From Planctomycetia bacterium (lineage in GTDB: Bacteria > Planctomycetota > Planctomycetia > Gemmatales > Gemmataceae): 15,549 bases of DNA. The notes beneath the pieces are model-generated. The model worked only from the letters and a program-made list of their open reading frames with translations, made no database searches and had not been told where the DNA came from. This document shows, one piece after another, positions 7,790 to 15,480 of this stretch. Made by a program: the position numbers and the translations under genes. Every line of letters starts with the position of its first letter. Within the stretch, counting starts at the first letter, position 1. Location of the stretch: positions 1 through 15,549 of the forward strand of contig SXHE01000194.1 of assembly GCA_005773755.1 (NCBI GenBank), in the 5' to 3' direction.

Positions 7790-10249
7790 ATGGCACGGGG
7801 TCGCCGGTCGTGGTGGTTCGCGGGGCTGCTCGCGGTGGGCGTCGCGCAGGTGGTCGCCACCGGGCAGCCGCCGAAGGACGAGGCGAAGGAACCCGTAGCG
7901 AAGGCCAAGCAGGGCGGGCTGCCGGCCGGCGCGGTCGCGCGCCTGGGCCAGACGCGCCTGCGCCACGCCGACAAGCCGACGTGCGTCGTGTTCTCTCCGG
8001 ACGGGAAATCGTTCGTCACCGGTGGCGAAGACGGTTCGATCCGCGTCTGGTCCGTCGCCACCGGCGACCAGCTCCAGTTGGTCCAGAAGTCCGGGATGAA
8101 GGTCAGCGAGTTACGGCTCACGCACGGCGGCAAGCGGCTGGCGGCACAGTTCGGCACCGACGGGCTGATTCGCTTCTTCGACAGTTCCACGCTCCGCGAG
8201 ATCGGCTCGACGCCGTTCGTCAACAAACACCAGTTCGCGTTCACTACGGACGGCGCGCACATGGCGACGACCGACCTCACGAGCAACGTCACGGTTACCG
8301 AACTGGCGACCGAGCTACCGAAGCTCGAACTCGTGGGCGGGGACGTGTTCGACTTCCGGCCCGACGGGAAAGCCATCGCGGTCGGTGACAAGAAGGGGAG
8401 CGTGACCGTTCACCTGGTCACCGGCGGGAAGCCGACGTTCACCACGAAGCAAGACGGCGCGATCGTGGGCCTCGCGTACAGCCCGAACGGTACGCGGCTC
8501 GCGGTCGGCGTGAAGTCATTCTCCGGCGACGATCTGGTGCGCGTGTACGAGCCGGGCAAGGAAAAACCGGTCGCGGAGATCGCCGGGATGAACCTGCCGC
8601 GCGCGTGGGTCGGCACCGATTCGCTCGCGGTCGGCAACGGCACGGAAGCCGGCGTGTACGACCTCGCGAAGAAGGCCTGGGCCGGCGCGGGCCGCGTGAA
8701 GGGCGTGACCGGCGCGTTCGCCGTGTCACCGGACGGCACCAAGCTTGTCACCACCGGCACCGGGCTGCGCGTTCGCCTGCACGACCTCACCACGGGCAAA
8801 CAACTTCACGCCGAGAACGACAGCTTCCCCGACCCGTCGCTGCTGGTCGGCTCGGCGGATGGTAAGACGCTGTTCCTCCTCACCACGGACACCGCGTACC
8901 TGTGGCCGGTCGGCACCGAAAGCGCGAAGCCCGCGGGCACGCTGCCGGGTCAGGTGGTGGTCGCGACCGCGGCCGCCGGCACGCTTGCCGTCGCGACGAA
9001 AGATGAAGTCATCACGTACACCAACTTTGACCCGACCAGGCCGCTGCCCGCGAAGCCGACGCACACGTTCAAGGACAGCGCCGGTGCGAAGACGGTCGCG
9101 GTGTCCGGGGACGGGAAGCGCGTCGCGTGGTCCGCGAACGAGGGCACTGCCGGGCGCGTGGTCGAAGCGAGTGCCGACGGCACGGGCGAGCGCCGTATCG
9201 TGCCCGTCGGCACGACGGTGCTGGGCATGGCGTTCAACCCGACCGGTGACCGCATCGGCGTCCTCGGCCGCGACGGGTTCCTGCGCCTGTGGAACACGAC
9301 GCCCGGCCGCGGCGAGGCGAAGAAGGTGTGGGAAGCGCGCGTGCAGCGCGGGCCGCGCGGTACGGTCGCCTTTAGCGTCGACGGGAAGCTCGTGACCGCG
9401 GTCTCGTCCGCGCAACTGAGCGTGTTTTCTGCTGCCGACGGCAAGGAGGACGAGGGCCGCGAGCCGCTGTACAAGTTCGAGCGGTACACCGATCAGGGCC
9501 AACTTCAACACGCCGCGTTCACCCCGGACGGCCGGCACCTCGTCGTCGGTGCGACCGGCACATACGGCCGCGTCGAGGTGTGGGAACTGGCGACGCAGGG
9601 TCAAGTGCGGGCGTTCACCACTGGTTACGGCGGCACGTCGCGGCTGTGCCTGTTCGGAAACGGCACCCGCATCGCCAGCGCCGGCGCGGAAGAGGCCGTC
9701 ACCGTGTGGGACTTGACCTTCCGCGCCGGGAAGGAAGCACCGAAGGCCGTCGAGTTGCTCCTGGCATGGAACGAACTGGAGTCGTCCGACGCGGCGGTGG
9801 GCAGCCCGGCTGTAAAGACCCTGGCCGCGGCCGGCGACAAGGGCACTCTGGTCATCGCCGGCGGCACCAAAGACCTGATCGCGCGGCAGAAGAAGATCGC
9901 GGAGTGGGTCGCCGACCTCCGCTCGCAAACGTTCAGCGTTCGCGAACTCGCCATAAAGGAACTCGTCGCGCAAGGCGTCCGCGCGATCCCCGCGGTGCAA
10001 GCCGTGGCGAAGTCCGACGACACCGAACTGCGCGACCGCGCCGCCGAAGTGTTGAAAAAAATCGAGGACAAGGGCGGCACGGTGCCCGCACACGGCCTTT
10101 CGCCCGACACGCTGCGCCTGCTCCGCACCGTGCAGGCGCTCGAAGACATCGGCACCGCCGACGCGAAGATGCTGCTTGGTGCAATCGCCGACCTCGGCGG
10201 GCGCGTCGGCGCGGAGGCCAAAGCCGCACTCGCGCGACTGAAGAAGTGA
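7790..10249 (+). CDS. exported WD40-repeat protein with helical (HEAT-like) C-terminal domain
   Basis: 819 residues. RGRR then a hydrophobic stretch (about 8-24) followed by a Pro/Lys-rich linker is a signal peptide or N-terminal anchor, so the protein is probably exported. From about 55 to 690 it carries WD40 blades, best seen as FSPDGKSFVTGGEDG...RVWSVATG (68-92), VSPDGTKLVTTGTGLRVRLHD, and FTPDGRHLVVG...VEVWELAT. The last ~120 residues (about 700-819) are alpha-helical, with FSVRELAIKELVAQG (715-729), TELRDRAAEVLKKIE and LLRTVQALEDIGTADAK, resembling HEAT-like tails common on planctomycete WD40 proteins. WD40 propellers are protein-interaction platforms; the partner is unknown. GAGGG at 7778-7782 sits seven bases before the ATG. 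Similarity in type to the sigma-fused propellers suggests a related role, but no direct link is shown. The frame contains no enzyme motif. Confidence 0.88.
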   Translation: MARGRRSWWFAGLLAVGVAQVVATGQPPKDEAKEPVAKAKQGGLPAGAVARLGQTRLRHADKPTCVVFSPDGKSFVTGGEDGSIRVWSVATGDQLQLVQKSGMKVSELRLTHGGKRLAAQFGTDGLIRFFDSSTLREIGSTPFVNKHQFAFTTDGAHMATTDLTSNVTVTELATELPKLELVGGDVFDFRPDGKAIAVGDKKGSVTVHLVTGGKPTFTTKQDGAIVGLAYSPNGTRLAVGVKSFSGDDLVRVYEPGKEKPVAEIAGMNLPRAWVGTDSLAVGNGTEAGVYDLAKKAWAGAGRVKGVTGAFAVSPDGTKLVTTGTGLRVRLHDLTTGKQLHAENDSFPDPSLLVGSADGKTLFLLTTDTAYLWPVGTESAKPAGTLPGQVVVATAAAGTLAVATKDEVITYTNFDPTRPLPAKPTHTFKDSAGAKTVAVSGDGKRVAWSANEGTAGRVVEASADGTGERRIVPVGTTVLGMAFNPTGDRIGVLGRDGFLRLWNTTPGRGEAKKVWEARVQRGPRGTVAFSVDGKLVTAVSSAQLSVFSAADGKEDEGREPLYKFERYTDQGQLQHAAFTPDGRHLVVGATGTYGRVEVWELATQGQVRAFTTGYGGTSRLCLFGNGTRIASAGAEEAVTVWDLTFRAGKEAPKAVELLLAWNELESSDAAVGSPAVKTLAAAGDKGTLVIAGGTKDLIARQKKIAEWVADLRSQTFSVRELAIKELVAQGVRAIPAVQAVAKSDDTELRDRAAEVLKKIEDKGGTVPAHGLSPDTLRLLRTVQALEDIGTADAKMLLGAIADLGGRVGAEAKAALARLKK

Positions 10250-10255
10250 TCTGAA

Positions 10256-10466
10256 CAAGGGCAGAATGGCCGCAAAAAAGCACAGAGGGCACACGAAGAA
10301 AGACCAGAGCAGAAGAGTTTCGACAGGATGGACGGGATGAAAACAGGATCAGGGCAGTAGAGCCAATTCTTATCCCGTTTGATCCTGTCCATCCTGTCAA
10401 AACTGCCTTTCTGTCCTCTGCCTTCTTTTGTGCCCTCTGTGCTTTTTTGCGGCCATTCTGCCCTTG
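10256..10466. repeat. long imperfect inverted repeat in the convergent intergenic gap
   Basis: Outer arms are a perfect 38-bp inverted repeat (10256-10293 and 10429-10466, beginning CAAGGGCAGAATGGCCGC and including an A6/T6 run). After a poorly matched stretch, an inner block pairs again: GACAGGATGGAC (10322-10333) with its complement at 10387-10398, followed by degenerate ACAGGAT-like units on each side, around a central loop at about 10350-10371. The register shifts by 2 bases between blocks. Composition is lower in GC than the flanks, with a purine-rich left arm and pyrimidine-rich right arm. It starts 7 bp after the stop of the WD40 gene and ends 17 bp before the stop of the peptidase gene. 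It could act as a bidirectional terminator or be a dispersed MITE/REP-like element; no transposase or target-site duplication was recognised. Confidence 0.8.
10429..10466 (-). terminator. possible terminator/3' hairpin for the peptidase gene (right arm of the inverted repeat)
   Basis: A transcript of the minus-strand peptidase gene would read through this arm and then its perfect complement at 10256-10293, giving a very long hairpin. The same holds for the plus-strand WD40 transcript. The A6/T6 run lies inside the stem rather than after it, so this is not a textbook intrinsic terminator; the role rests on position between two convergent genes. Confidence 0.3.
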
Positions 10467-10483
10467 ATCGGTTTCGCCCGCGA

Positions 10484-13400
10484 TCAGAATGCGTGCTGCA
10501 CGCCGAACCAGAATTGCAGCGGCGCGCCGCCGTTGAGCGGCTTGCCCACGTCGAAGCGCAGGGTCGCGCGCTCGATGAAGCTGAAGATCGCCGTGTCCAC
10601 CCGCACGCCCATGCCGACCGCGTGCGCCACGTTCCCGCCCACGAGCCGGCCATTCGCGTACACCCCACCCACGTCGTAGAATGTCGCGAGCCACACGTTC
10701 CGCACACCGACGGCGTGGTCGAGCGCGTCCCACGTCACGTCGCGAGCCAGCGGCCAGCGCACTTCGAGGTTGCCCACCCACAGCGCGCTGCCCTGGCGCT
10801 CGGCGATGTCGAACCCGCGGAACAGGGTGCCGCCGCCCAGCGCGAAGAGCTGCGCGCGGTCGGGAGTCGCGTACTGGCCCACCACGCGCCCCGCGAGCCG
10901 CGCCCGCCGCAGCGGGCCGGACCACTCCGGGAGCGCGGTCACGCCGGCCAGTTCCGCGCGCGCCTGACCCATCGGCTTCCAACGGGCGAACTCGGCCTGC
11001 CCTCCGGCGACCGTCACGTCGGCCCAGAACCCGGTTTCCGGATCCCAGTAGGGCGTGTACAGGTTCGCACGCAGGTGCCACCCGGCCATCCAGAGGCGGT
11101 CCCATCTGTCACCGCCGCGATTCCGCGCGAACGGCAGAAAGTTGTCCTGGTAGGTCGCGAAGAACTCGTCGTACAGCATCGGCGGCAGGTACAGGCTGGA
11201 GCTTTCCTTGTGGATCGTGCGCGCGTACACGGAGCCGCGGTGAACGCCGCTCGCGCCGCCCAGCCCGCCCCACGGCCCGCCGATGCGCGTCTCCCAGTTG
11301 GCCCCGAACTCGCGGTGCGGGGCCAACAGCTTCGCCTCCGCGCCCGCCACCGCGTCGCGGTAGTCGGAGCGAATCGCGGTGTACGCGCCGGCGCTGTAGC
11401 GCTCGGTGCGGAACCCGCCGACCTTCAATCCGGCCATTGTCGAGCGCGTGTACCACGGGTCCTGCGCGGTCGGCCCCCACACCCACGGCCCGGCCGTCAG
11501 GTTCCACCGGTCGTAGTCGGTCGTCAGGTTCGTTTCGTCGAGCGTGGTGAACAGCGGCGTGAGCCGCGCGCGTGGCGCGGTCTTCCAGGCGTTGTTGCCG
11601 GGGTTCGCGTCGAGCAACACGCCGTCGGGATCGACCGTGATCTGCTCCGGCTCGAACGGCAGCTCCACCTCGACGCGCCAGCGGTTGTCGCCCAGCGGAA
11701 CCACGCGGGCGTTGAACTCCTCGAACTTCGTTTCCTCGTTGAACGGCCCGACCGGAATGCGGATCGTCTGGTTGCCGCTGGCGAACGCCACCACGGTCGG
11801 CTCGGTGAACTCGCGGCTCTGCTTCACCACAACCGTCGCCGAGTAGCGCGGCAGCATCGCGCCCAGCCTCAGCGCGGGCAACCGCACGAGCGGCGCGCCG
11901 ATCTCCTGCACCGTCGCCTTCTCGACGGACCAGTCCACCAGCCCGGTGCCGAACACCCAGCGGTCGAAGAACTCGCCCCAGTCGCGCCCGGTGTACGCCT
12001 CCAGTTCCGTGCGGAACTCCTTCGCGGTGATGATGCGCCACGAGTACTTCCTCACGACGCCGGAGATGAAATCGAGAAACGCGGCCTCGCCCAGCCGGTC
12101 CTCGATCATGCCGAACACCTTCGAGCCGCGGTCGTACGCGCCGGTAAAGAGGCCGAACAGGTGCTTGTACTGCGGCAGGTCTTGCGCCGCGGGGGTCATC
12201 TCCTTGTTGCGGATCGCGTGGAACATGGCCCCGTAGCGGTAGTTCTCGCGGTTGATGTTGGGCAGCCACGACAGGCCCTTCGGCCAGTTGATGAACGGGT
12301 TGTTGCGCCCGCTCCGCCGGTCCACGAACCGGTGCGTGAAGTACGCCGCCGCGCCCTCGTCCATGAACGGCTCGCTGTACCCGTTCGTGCCCACCATGTT
12401 GTACCACCACTGGTGGCACGTCTCGTGCGACACCAGGTACTCGACGTACCCGCGGGCCATGTGCGGCATCCCGAACACGCGCTCGTCGATCATGATGAGG
12501 CCGGCGCACTCGTTGCCGTTCCACCCGAAGTACGACTCGGCCACGGTGAACTGCGGGTACGGGTACGGGCCGAACCACTGCGAGTAGACCGTGATCGCGT
12601 CGCCCACGATCTTCATGATCTCGGTCGCGTAGAACTCGTGCTCCGGGAACGCGAGCACCCGCAGCGCGATCGCGCGGCCGTCGGGCAGTTTCGCGCTTCC
12701 GGTGAACTCCTTGTAGCGCGCCGACGCCAGAACCGCGAAGTCGCGGCCCAGGAACGGTTCGCACTCGACGCGCTTGGTACCGTTGCCGAGCTTCGTTTCC
12801 TTCTTAATGACAGCCGAACACGCGACCGTGTCCGCTTCGGGCACGGTGATGGTCGCGCGGAACGTGCCGGCCTCGTTGTACCACGGCTGGTGCCACGGCA
12901 CGAACGGCGTCGGTTTCCACCCGGTGTCGTCGCACACCGCAAGCAGCGGGAGCGCGTTCGTCAGGTTGGTCACGCCCTCGAAGTGCCCCCACCGGCCCTG
13001 CTTGTTCGGTAGCCGGACCTCGCACACCAGTTCGACCGTGACCGTTTGGCCCGGCTCGAGCGGCGCGGGTAGCTCGAACCGCAGCGCGGTGCTGTTCTTC
13101 TCCTCGTAGCTCCACTTCCGCGGCACCGGCGCGCCGGTCGACGGGATCAGGTGGGCGGTTTTGATATCGCCCATCTTGCCGGCGCGGTCGATGCCCAGCG
13201 ACGGCTGGAGGCGGAGCAGTTCGTAGGTCTTCGAGAACAGCAGCGCTTCGTCTTTGGGCACCGAATAGTGCGGGTAGAAGTTGAACGCGAGCTGGTTGGT
13301 CGCGGCGCGCGTGGTGTTGGTCCAGGTCACGCGCTCACGAACCGTGGCCCGGCGCGCGGCGGGGTCGAGGGTGATGTCGAGGTCGTACTGTGGTTGGTTG

Positions 13401-13513
13401 GGGGGCTTGGGCGCTTCCGCGGCGCGGGCACCCGGCGCGAGCGAGAGCGCGACCGCGAGGCCGATCACGGTTCGCAGCGCACCAGACCAGAAGCCGCCGA
13501 GAGTGTTCCCCAC
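10484..13513 (-). CDS. M1-family zinc metallopeptidase fused to a C-terminal Omp85-like outer-membrane beta-barrel
   Basis: 1009 residues. A signal peptide spans about 1-31 (TVIGLAVALSLAPGARA). Residues about 40-530 are an M1 (gluzincin) peptidase: zinc site H363-E-T-C-H367, 18 residues, then E386 (DEG); likely catalytic Tyr460 in YDRGSKVF; the GxMEN exopeptidase loop is degenerate (NGNECAGL, E335 kept). Residues about 540-640 look like a beta-sandwich (ITVDPDGVLLDANPGNNAW). Residues about 645-1009 are rich in alternating aromatic/hydrophobic strands, contain LFRGFD (897-902) followed by LWVGNLEVRWPL as in the Omp85 RGF/Y loop, and end LRFDVGKPLNG...FWFGVQHAF with terminal Phe, an outer-membrane-protein signature. 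About 365 residues suits a 16-strand barrel. Expected activity is removal of N-terminal residues from peptides, periplasmic or surface. The start is GTG 13513; no in-frame ATG or clear ribosome site precedes it. Last gene of a probable three-gene operon, 37 bp after the zinc-ribbon gene. Confidence 0.85.
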   Translation of the reverse strand: MGNTLGGFWSGALRTVIGLAVALSLAPGARAAEAPKPPNQPQYDLDITLDPAARRATVRERVTWTNTTRAATNQLAFNFYPHYSVPKDEALLFSKTYELLRLQPSLGIDRAGKMGDIKTAHLIPSTGAPVPRKWSYEEKNSTALRFELPAPLEPGQTVTVELVCEVRLPNKQGRWGHFEGVTNLTNALPLLAVCDDTGWKPTPFVPWHQPWYNEAGTFRATITVPEADTVACSAVIKKETKLGNGTKRVECEPFLGRDFAVLASARYKEFTGSAKLPDGRAIALRVLAFPEHEFYATEIMKIVGDAITVYSQWFGPYPYPQFTVAESYFGWNGNECAGLIMIDERVFGMPHMARGYVEYLVSHETCHQWWYNMVGTNGYSEPFMDEGAAAYFTHRFVDRRSGRNNPFINWPKGLSWLPNINRENYRYGAMFHAIRNKEMTPAAQDLPQYKHLFGLFTGAYDRGSKVFGMIEDRLGEAAFLDFISGVVRKYSWRIITAKEFRTELEAYTGRDWGEFFDRWVFGTGLVDWSVEKATVQEIGAPLVRLPALRLGAMLPRYSATVVVKQSREFTEPTVVAFASGNQTIRIPVGPFNEETKFEEFNARVVPLGDNRWRVEVELPFEPEQITVDPDGVLLDANPGNNAWKTAPRARLTPLFTTLDETNLTTDYDRWNLTAGPWVWGPTAQDPWYTRSTMAGLKVGGFRTERYSAGAYTAIRSDYRDAVAGAEAKLLAPHREFGANWETRIGGPWGGLGGASGVHRGSVYARTIHKESSSLYLPPMLYDEFFATYQDNFLPFARNRGGDRWDRLWMAGWHLRANLYTPYWDPETGFWADVTVAGGQAEFARWKPMGQARAELAGVTALPEWSGPLRRARLAGRVVGQYATPDRAQLFALGGGTLFRGFDIAERQGSALWVGNLEVRWPLARDVTWDALDHAVGVRNVWLATFYDVGGVYANGRLVGGNVAHAVGMGVRVDTAIFSFIERATLRFDVGKPLNGGAPLQFWFGVQHAF

Positions 13514-13550
13514 GGCCGCGGCATAGCGTGCGGTTCGCGGGACCGCCAGT

Positions 13551-13781
13551 TCAGTTCGCGTTCTTGCGCCGGTTCGCCCGGCGCTGACACGGGAGCTGGC
13601 TCACCTCGCGCATCCCGTCCGGTAGCTCCGCTTCGTCGGGCACCAGGATGGGCAAACCCTGTTTAATGGCGAAGTGTACGGAACACCCGCTGCACACGAG
13701 CTGCTGCTCGTCGCGGGTGAGCGTGGCTTCGCGCTCCGGGTCGATGGGGCACCGGAGCTGTGCGAGAAAAGCGTCGTCCAT
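13551..13781 (-). CDS. Trm112/UPF0434-like zinc-ribbon protein
   Basis: 76 residues from the ATG at 13781. The start FLAQLRCPIDPEREATLTRD, the central LVCSGCSVHFAIKQGLPILVP and DEAEL match the Trm112/YcaR (UPF0434) fold. The first knuckle is CPID rather than CPxC, so three of the four usual cysteines remain; the second knuckle CSGC is intact. A basic, Asn-rich tail (PCQRRANRRKNAN) extends beyond the usual end. Trm112 in eukaryotes activates methyltransferases; the bacterial role is poorly known, so no function is assigned. An alternative GTG start at 13811 adds MSRAAPYTNR and would overlap the upstream stop as GTGA, with purine-rich AAGAAG before it, favouring translational coupling; the family's usual beginning (MDxxxLxxLxCP) favours 13781. 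Cytoplasmic; no signal peptide, unlike its two exported neighbours. Confidence 0.78.
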   Translation of the reverse strand: MDDAFLAQLRCPIDPEREATLTRDEQQLVCSGCSVHFAIKQGLPILVPDEAELPDGMREVSQLPCQRRANRRKNAN

Positions 13782-13807
13782 GCGGTTAGTGTAGGGCGCG
13801 GCCCGGC

Positions 13808-15328
13808 TCACTTCTTCGCGCTCTTCCTGAACTCCTGCTCCAGGAACTTCAACCCCTCGACCTCGCCGTTCGTGCCCAGGCGGAACTGCACGTCGAGCGT
13901 GCTACGGTCGTAGGAGATGATGTCGTCCTTCGGCTCGACCGGAATCGCGGTGAAGGTGTCGTAGTGGTAGTGTTCCAACCGGAACGTGAATTTGCCCCAG
14001 CGCAGCACGAGCGCGTCGTTCTCGAACCCGATCTCGGCGCGGCCGTAGGCCGGCTCGTCGTACCCGCCGACGTAGCTCCTCAACCCCAGGCTCGGCTTCG
14101 TGTCGGCCTTCCGCGCGCCCTTGCGCTTCTCCTTCGCGACCGCGGTGTTGAAGTCCTGAATCGTCATTTGCGCCTTGTGGAACGCGAGCCAGTCCTCCGC
14201 CGGCAGTCCGAGCGCCGCATCGAGCGCGACCTTCGCCACCGTCTCGCACACCAGCGACGGCCGCAGGTTGCACAGCACGACGACGCCGACTTTCTTGTCG
14301 GGCACCATCATGCACTGCGCGCGGAACCCGGTGAGCGTGCCGCCGTGTGATACACAGTTGGCCCCGCGATAGTCGTGGACGAACCAGCCCAGCCCATAGC
14401 TGCAGAACCGCGTGTGTTTCGGCGGGAAATACACTGCGAACGGCCCTTCTGGGATTAGCAGCATCTGCGACGTGTGCGTTTCCTTGATCGCGCGGGCGGT
14501 GAGCAACTGTTTGCCGTCGAACTTGCCGCCGGCGAGCTGGAACTGGAGCCACGCGCCCATGTCGCGCGCGGTGCTGTTGACGCAGCCCGCGCCGCCGGCG
14601 TGGTTGAGGTCGTCCCACTTGATCGCGCTGATGGACTTGTCGAGGCCGTAGTAGTGCGGAGTCGCGTGGTCGGCCTGCGCGTGCCCTTCCCTCCAGGTGC
14701 CGCTGGTTCGGTCCATGCCGAGCGGCTTGAAGATGCGGGCCTTCATCACGCCCGCCCAGTCGGTATTGTCGATCTTCCCCGCGATCACGCCGGCCGTGGT
14801 GAACGGCACGTTGGCGTACTCCCACTTACTGCGGAACGAGGTGGACGGCTTGGCCTTCCCCCACTGCCGAATCACCTCGGCGCTGTTGGTGTCGCGCCCG
14901 GCCCAGAGCATGTCGTGCCGCGGCATCCCGGTGCGGTGCGAGAGCAGGTCGCGCAGGGTCACGTCGCGGTCGGCGAGTTCGTCACTCAACCGGAAGTAGT
15001 CGAGGTGGTCGCGGACCTTGTCGTCCCACTTCAATTTGCCCTCTTCGGCGAGCATCGCCAGCGCGGTGGCGGTGAACGCCTTCGAGCACGACGCGATGGG
15101 GAACACCGTGTCCGGCGAAATCTTGTCCTCCTTACCCTTCTCGCGCACCCCGAAGCCCTTCAGGTACACAACCTCGCCGTCCTTCACGATCACGACGCTA
15201 CACCCAGGGGCGTTGAACTCCTTCAGCGCCTTCTCAACGGCCTCGTCAACGGGCGTGGGGTCGAAGTCCGCGCCGCGCACCGGCGCGGGTGCGAGCAACA
15301 GCGCGAGCAAAAGGGCATAGCGGCGCAT
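13808..15328 (-). CDS. exported serine beta-lactamase / penicillin-binding-like hydrolase with DUF3471-like C-terminus
   Basis: 506 residues. Signal peptide about 1-20 (RRYALLLALLLAPAPVRGA). The beta-lactamase class C/PBP4* fold spans about 25-375 with all three active-site elements: S80-C-S-K83 (nucleophile and general base), Y171-A-N173, and H328-G-G330 in the place of KTG. Residues about 410-500 (YVGGYDEPAYGRAEIGFENDALVLRWG, shortened here to its ends YVGGYDE and DALVLRWG) resemble the DUF3471-type lipocalin-like domain often attached to these enzymes. The family hydrolyses beta-lactams, D-amino-acid peptides or esters; catalytic residues alone do not separate these, and antibiotic resistance should not be assumed. 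Acts in the periplasm or on the surface. GGAG (complement of 15335-15338) six bases before the ATG fixes the start. First gene of the probable operon with the zinc-ribbon and peptidase-barrel genes. Confidence 0.9.
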   Translation of the reverse strand: MRRYALLLALLLAPAPVRGADFDPTPVDEAVEKALKEFNAPGCSVVIVKDGEVVYLKGFGVREKGKEDKISPDTVFPIASCSKAFTATALAMLAEEGKLKWDDKVRDHLDYFRLSDELADRDVTLRDLLSHRTGMPRHDMLWAGRDTNSAEVIRQWGKAKPSTSFRSKWEYANVPFTTAGVIAGKIDNTDWAGVMKARIFKPLGMDRTSGTWREGHAQADHATPHYYGLDKSISAIKWDDLNHAGGAGCVNSTARDMGAWLQFQLAGGKFDGKQLLTARAIKETHTSQMLLIPEGPFAVYFPPKHTRFCSYGLGWFVHDYRGANCVSHGGTLTGFRAQCMMVPDKKVGVVVLCNLRPSLVCETVAKVALDAALGLPAEDWLAFHKAQMTIQDFNTAVAKEKRKGARKADTKPSLGLRSYVGGYDEPAYGRAEIGFENDALVLRWGKFTFRLEHYHYDTFTAIPVEPKDDIISYDRSTLDVQFRLGTNGEVEGLKFLEQEFRKSAKK

Positions 15329-15353
15329 GAAGAACTCCGGGGAACCGCGGGGA

Positions 15354-15395
15354 ATCGCTCATATCATCCGCGCCGCGGGCCGCGCCGCAAGTCGG
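15354..15395 (-). promoter_or_regulatory. candidate promoter for the hydrolase / zinc-ribbon / peptidase operon
   Basis: On the minus strand TTGCGG, 16 bp, then GATGAT resembles a weak sigma-70 promoter (TTG of the -35; 4 of 6 in the -10). The -10 is followed by ATATGAGCGAT, nearly the same as the sequence upstream of the P450 gene (ATGATATGCGCGAC against ATGATATGAGCGAT). It would start transcripts with a short leader before the ATG at 15328. Confidence 0.28.
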
Positions 15396-15425
15396 TATTG
15401 TCATCGGGGCGGCAAACGGGGTAAA

Positions 15426-15467
15426 GTCCGGCGATTGTTACGGACGACACCTAATCCGTCACGGACG
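15426..15467 (+). promoter_or_regulatory. clustered GTCCG/ACGGAC dyads before the nucleotidyltransferase gene
   Basis: TCCGT-C-ACGGA (15455-15465) is a perfect 11-base palindrome. GTCCG at 15426-15430 and CGGAC at 15441-15445 form another dyad, and ACGGACG occurs twice (15440-15446 and 15461-15467). The cluster lies 14-55 nt before the ATG at 15481, a position typical of an operator. No known regulator site is recognised. Confidence 0.25.
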
Positions 15468-15480
15468 GCGGAACCTACCC

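Noticed and set aside
8726..10294. 522-codon minus-strand frame opposite the exported WD40 gene
   Set aside because: Antisense shadow with no motif; it reads through the blade region and into the inverted repeat.
10256..10466. CRISPR array or insertion sequence in the convergent gap
   Set aside because: There are only two arms in inverted orientation, no regularly spaced direct repeats, no cas genes and no transposase.
10379..13012. 877-codon open frame on the plus strand opposite the M1-barrel gene
   Set aside because: Arg/His/Val-rich translation without motifs; the opposite strand has an intact zinc site and barrel signature, so this is a shadow.
13808..15328. Antibiotic-resistance beta-lactamase
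   Set aside because: The active site is present, but length, the HGG motif and the DUF3471-like tail fit the broad esterase/D-peptidase group. Resistance cannot be inferred.
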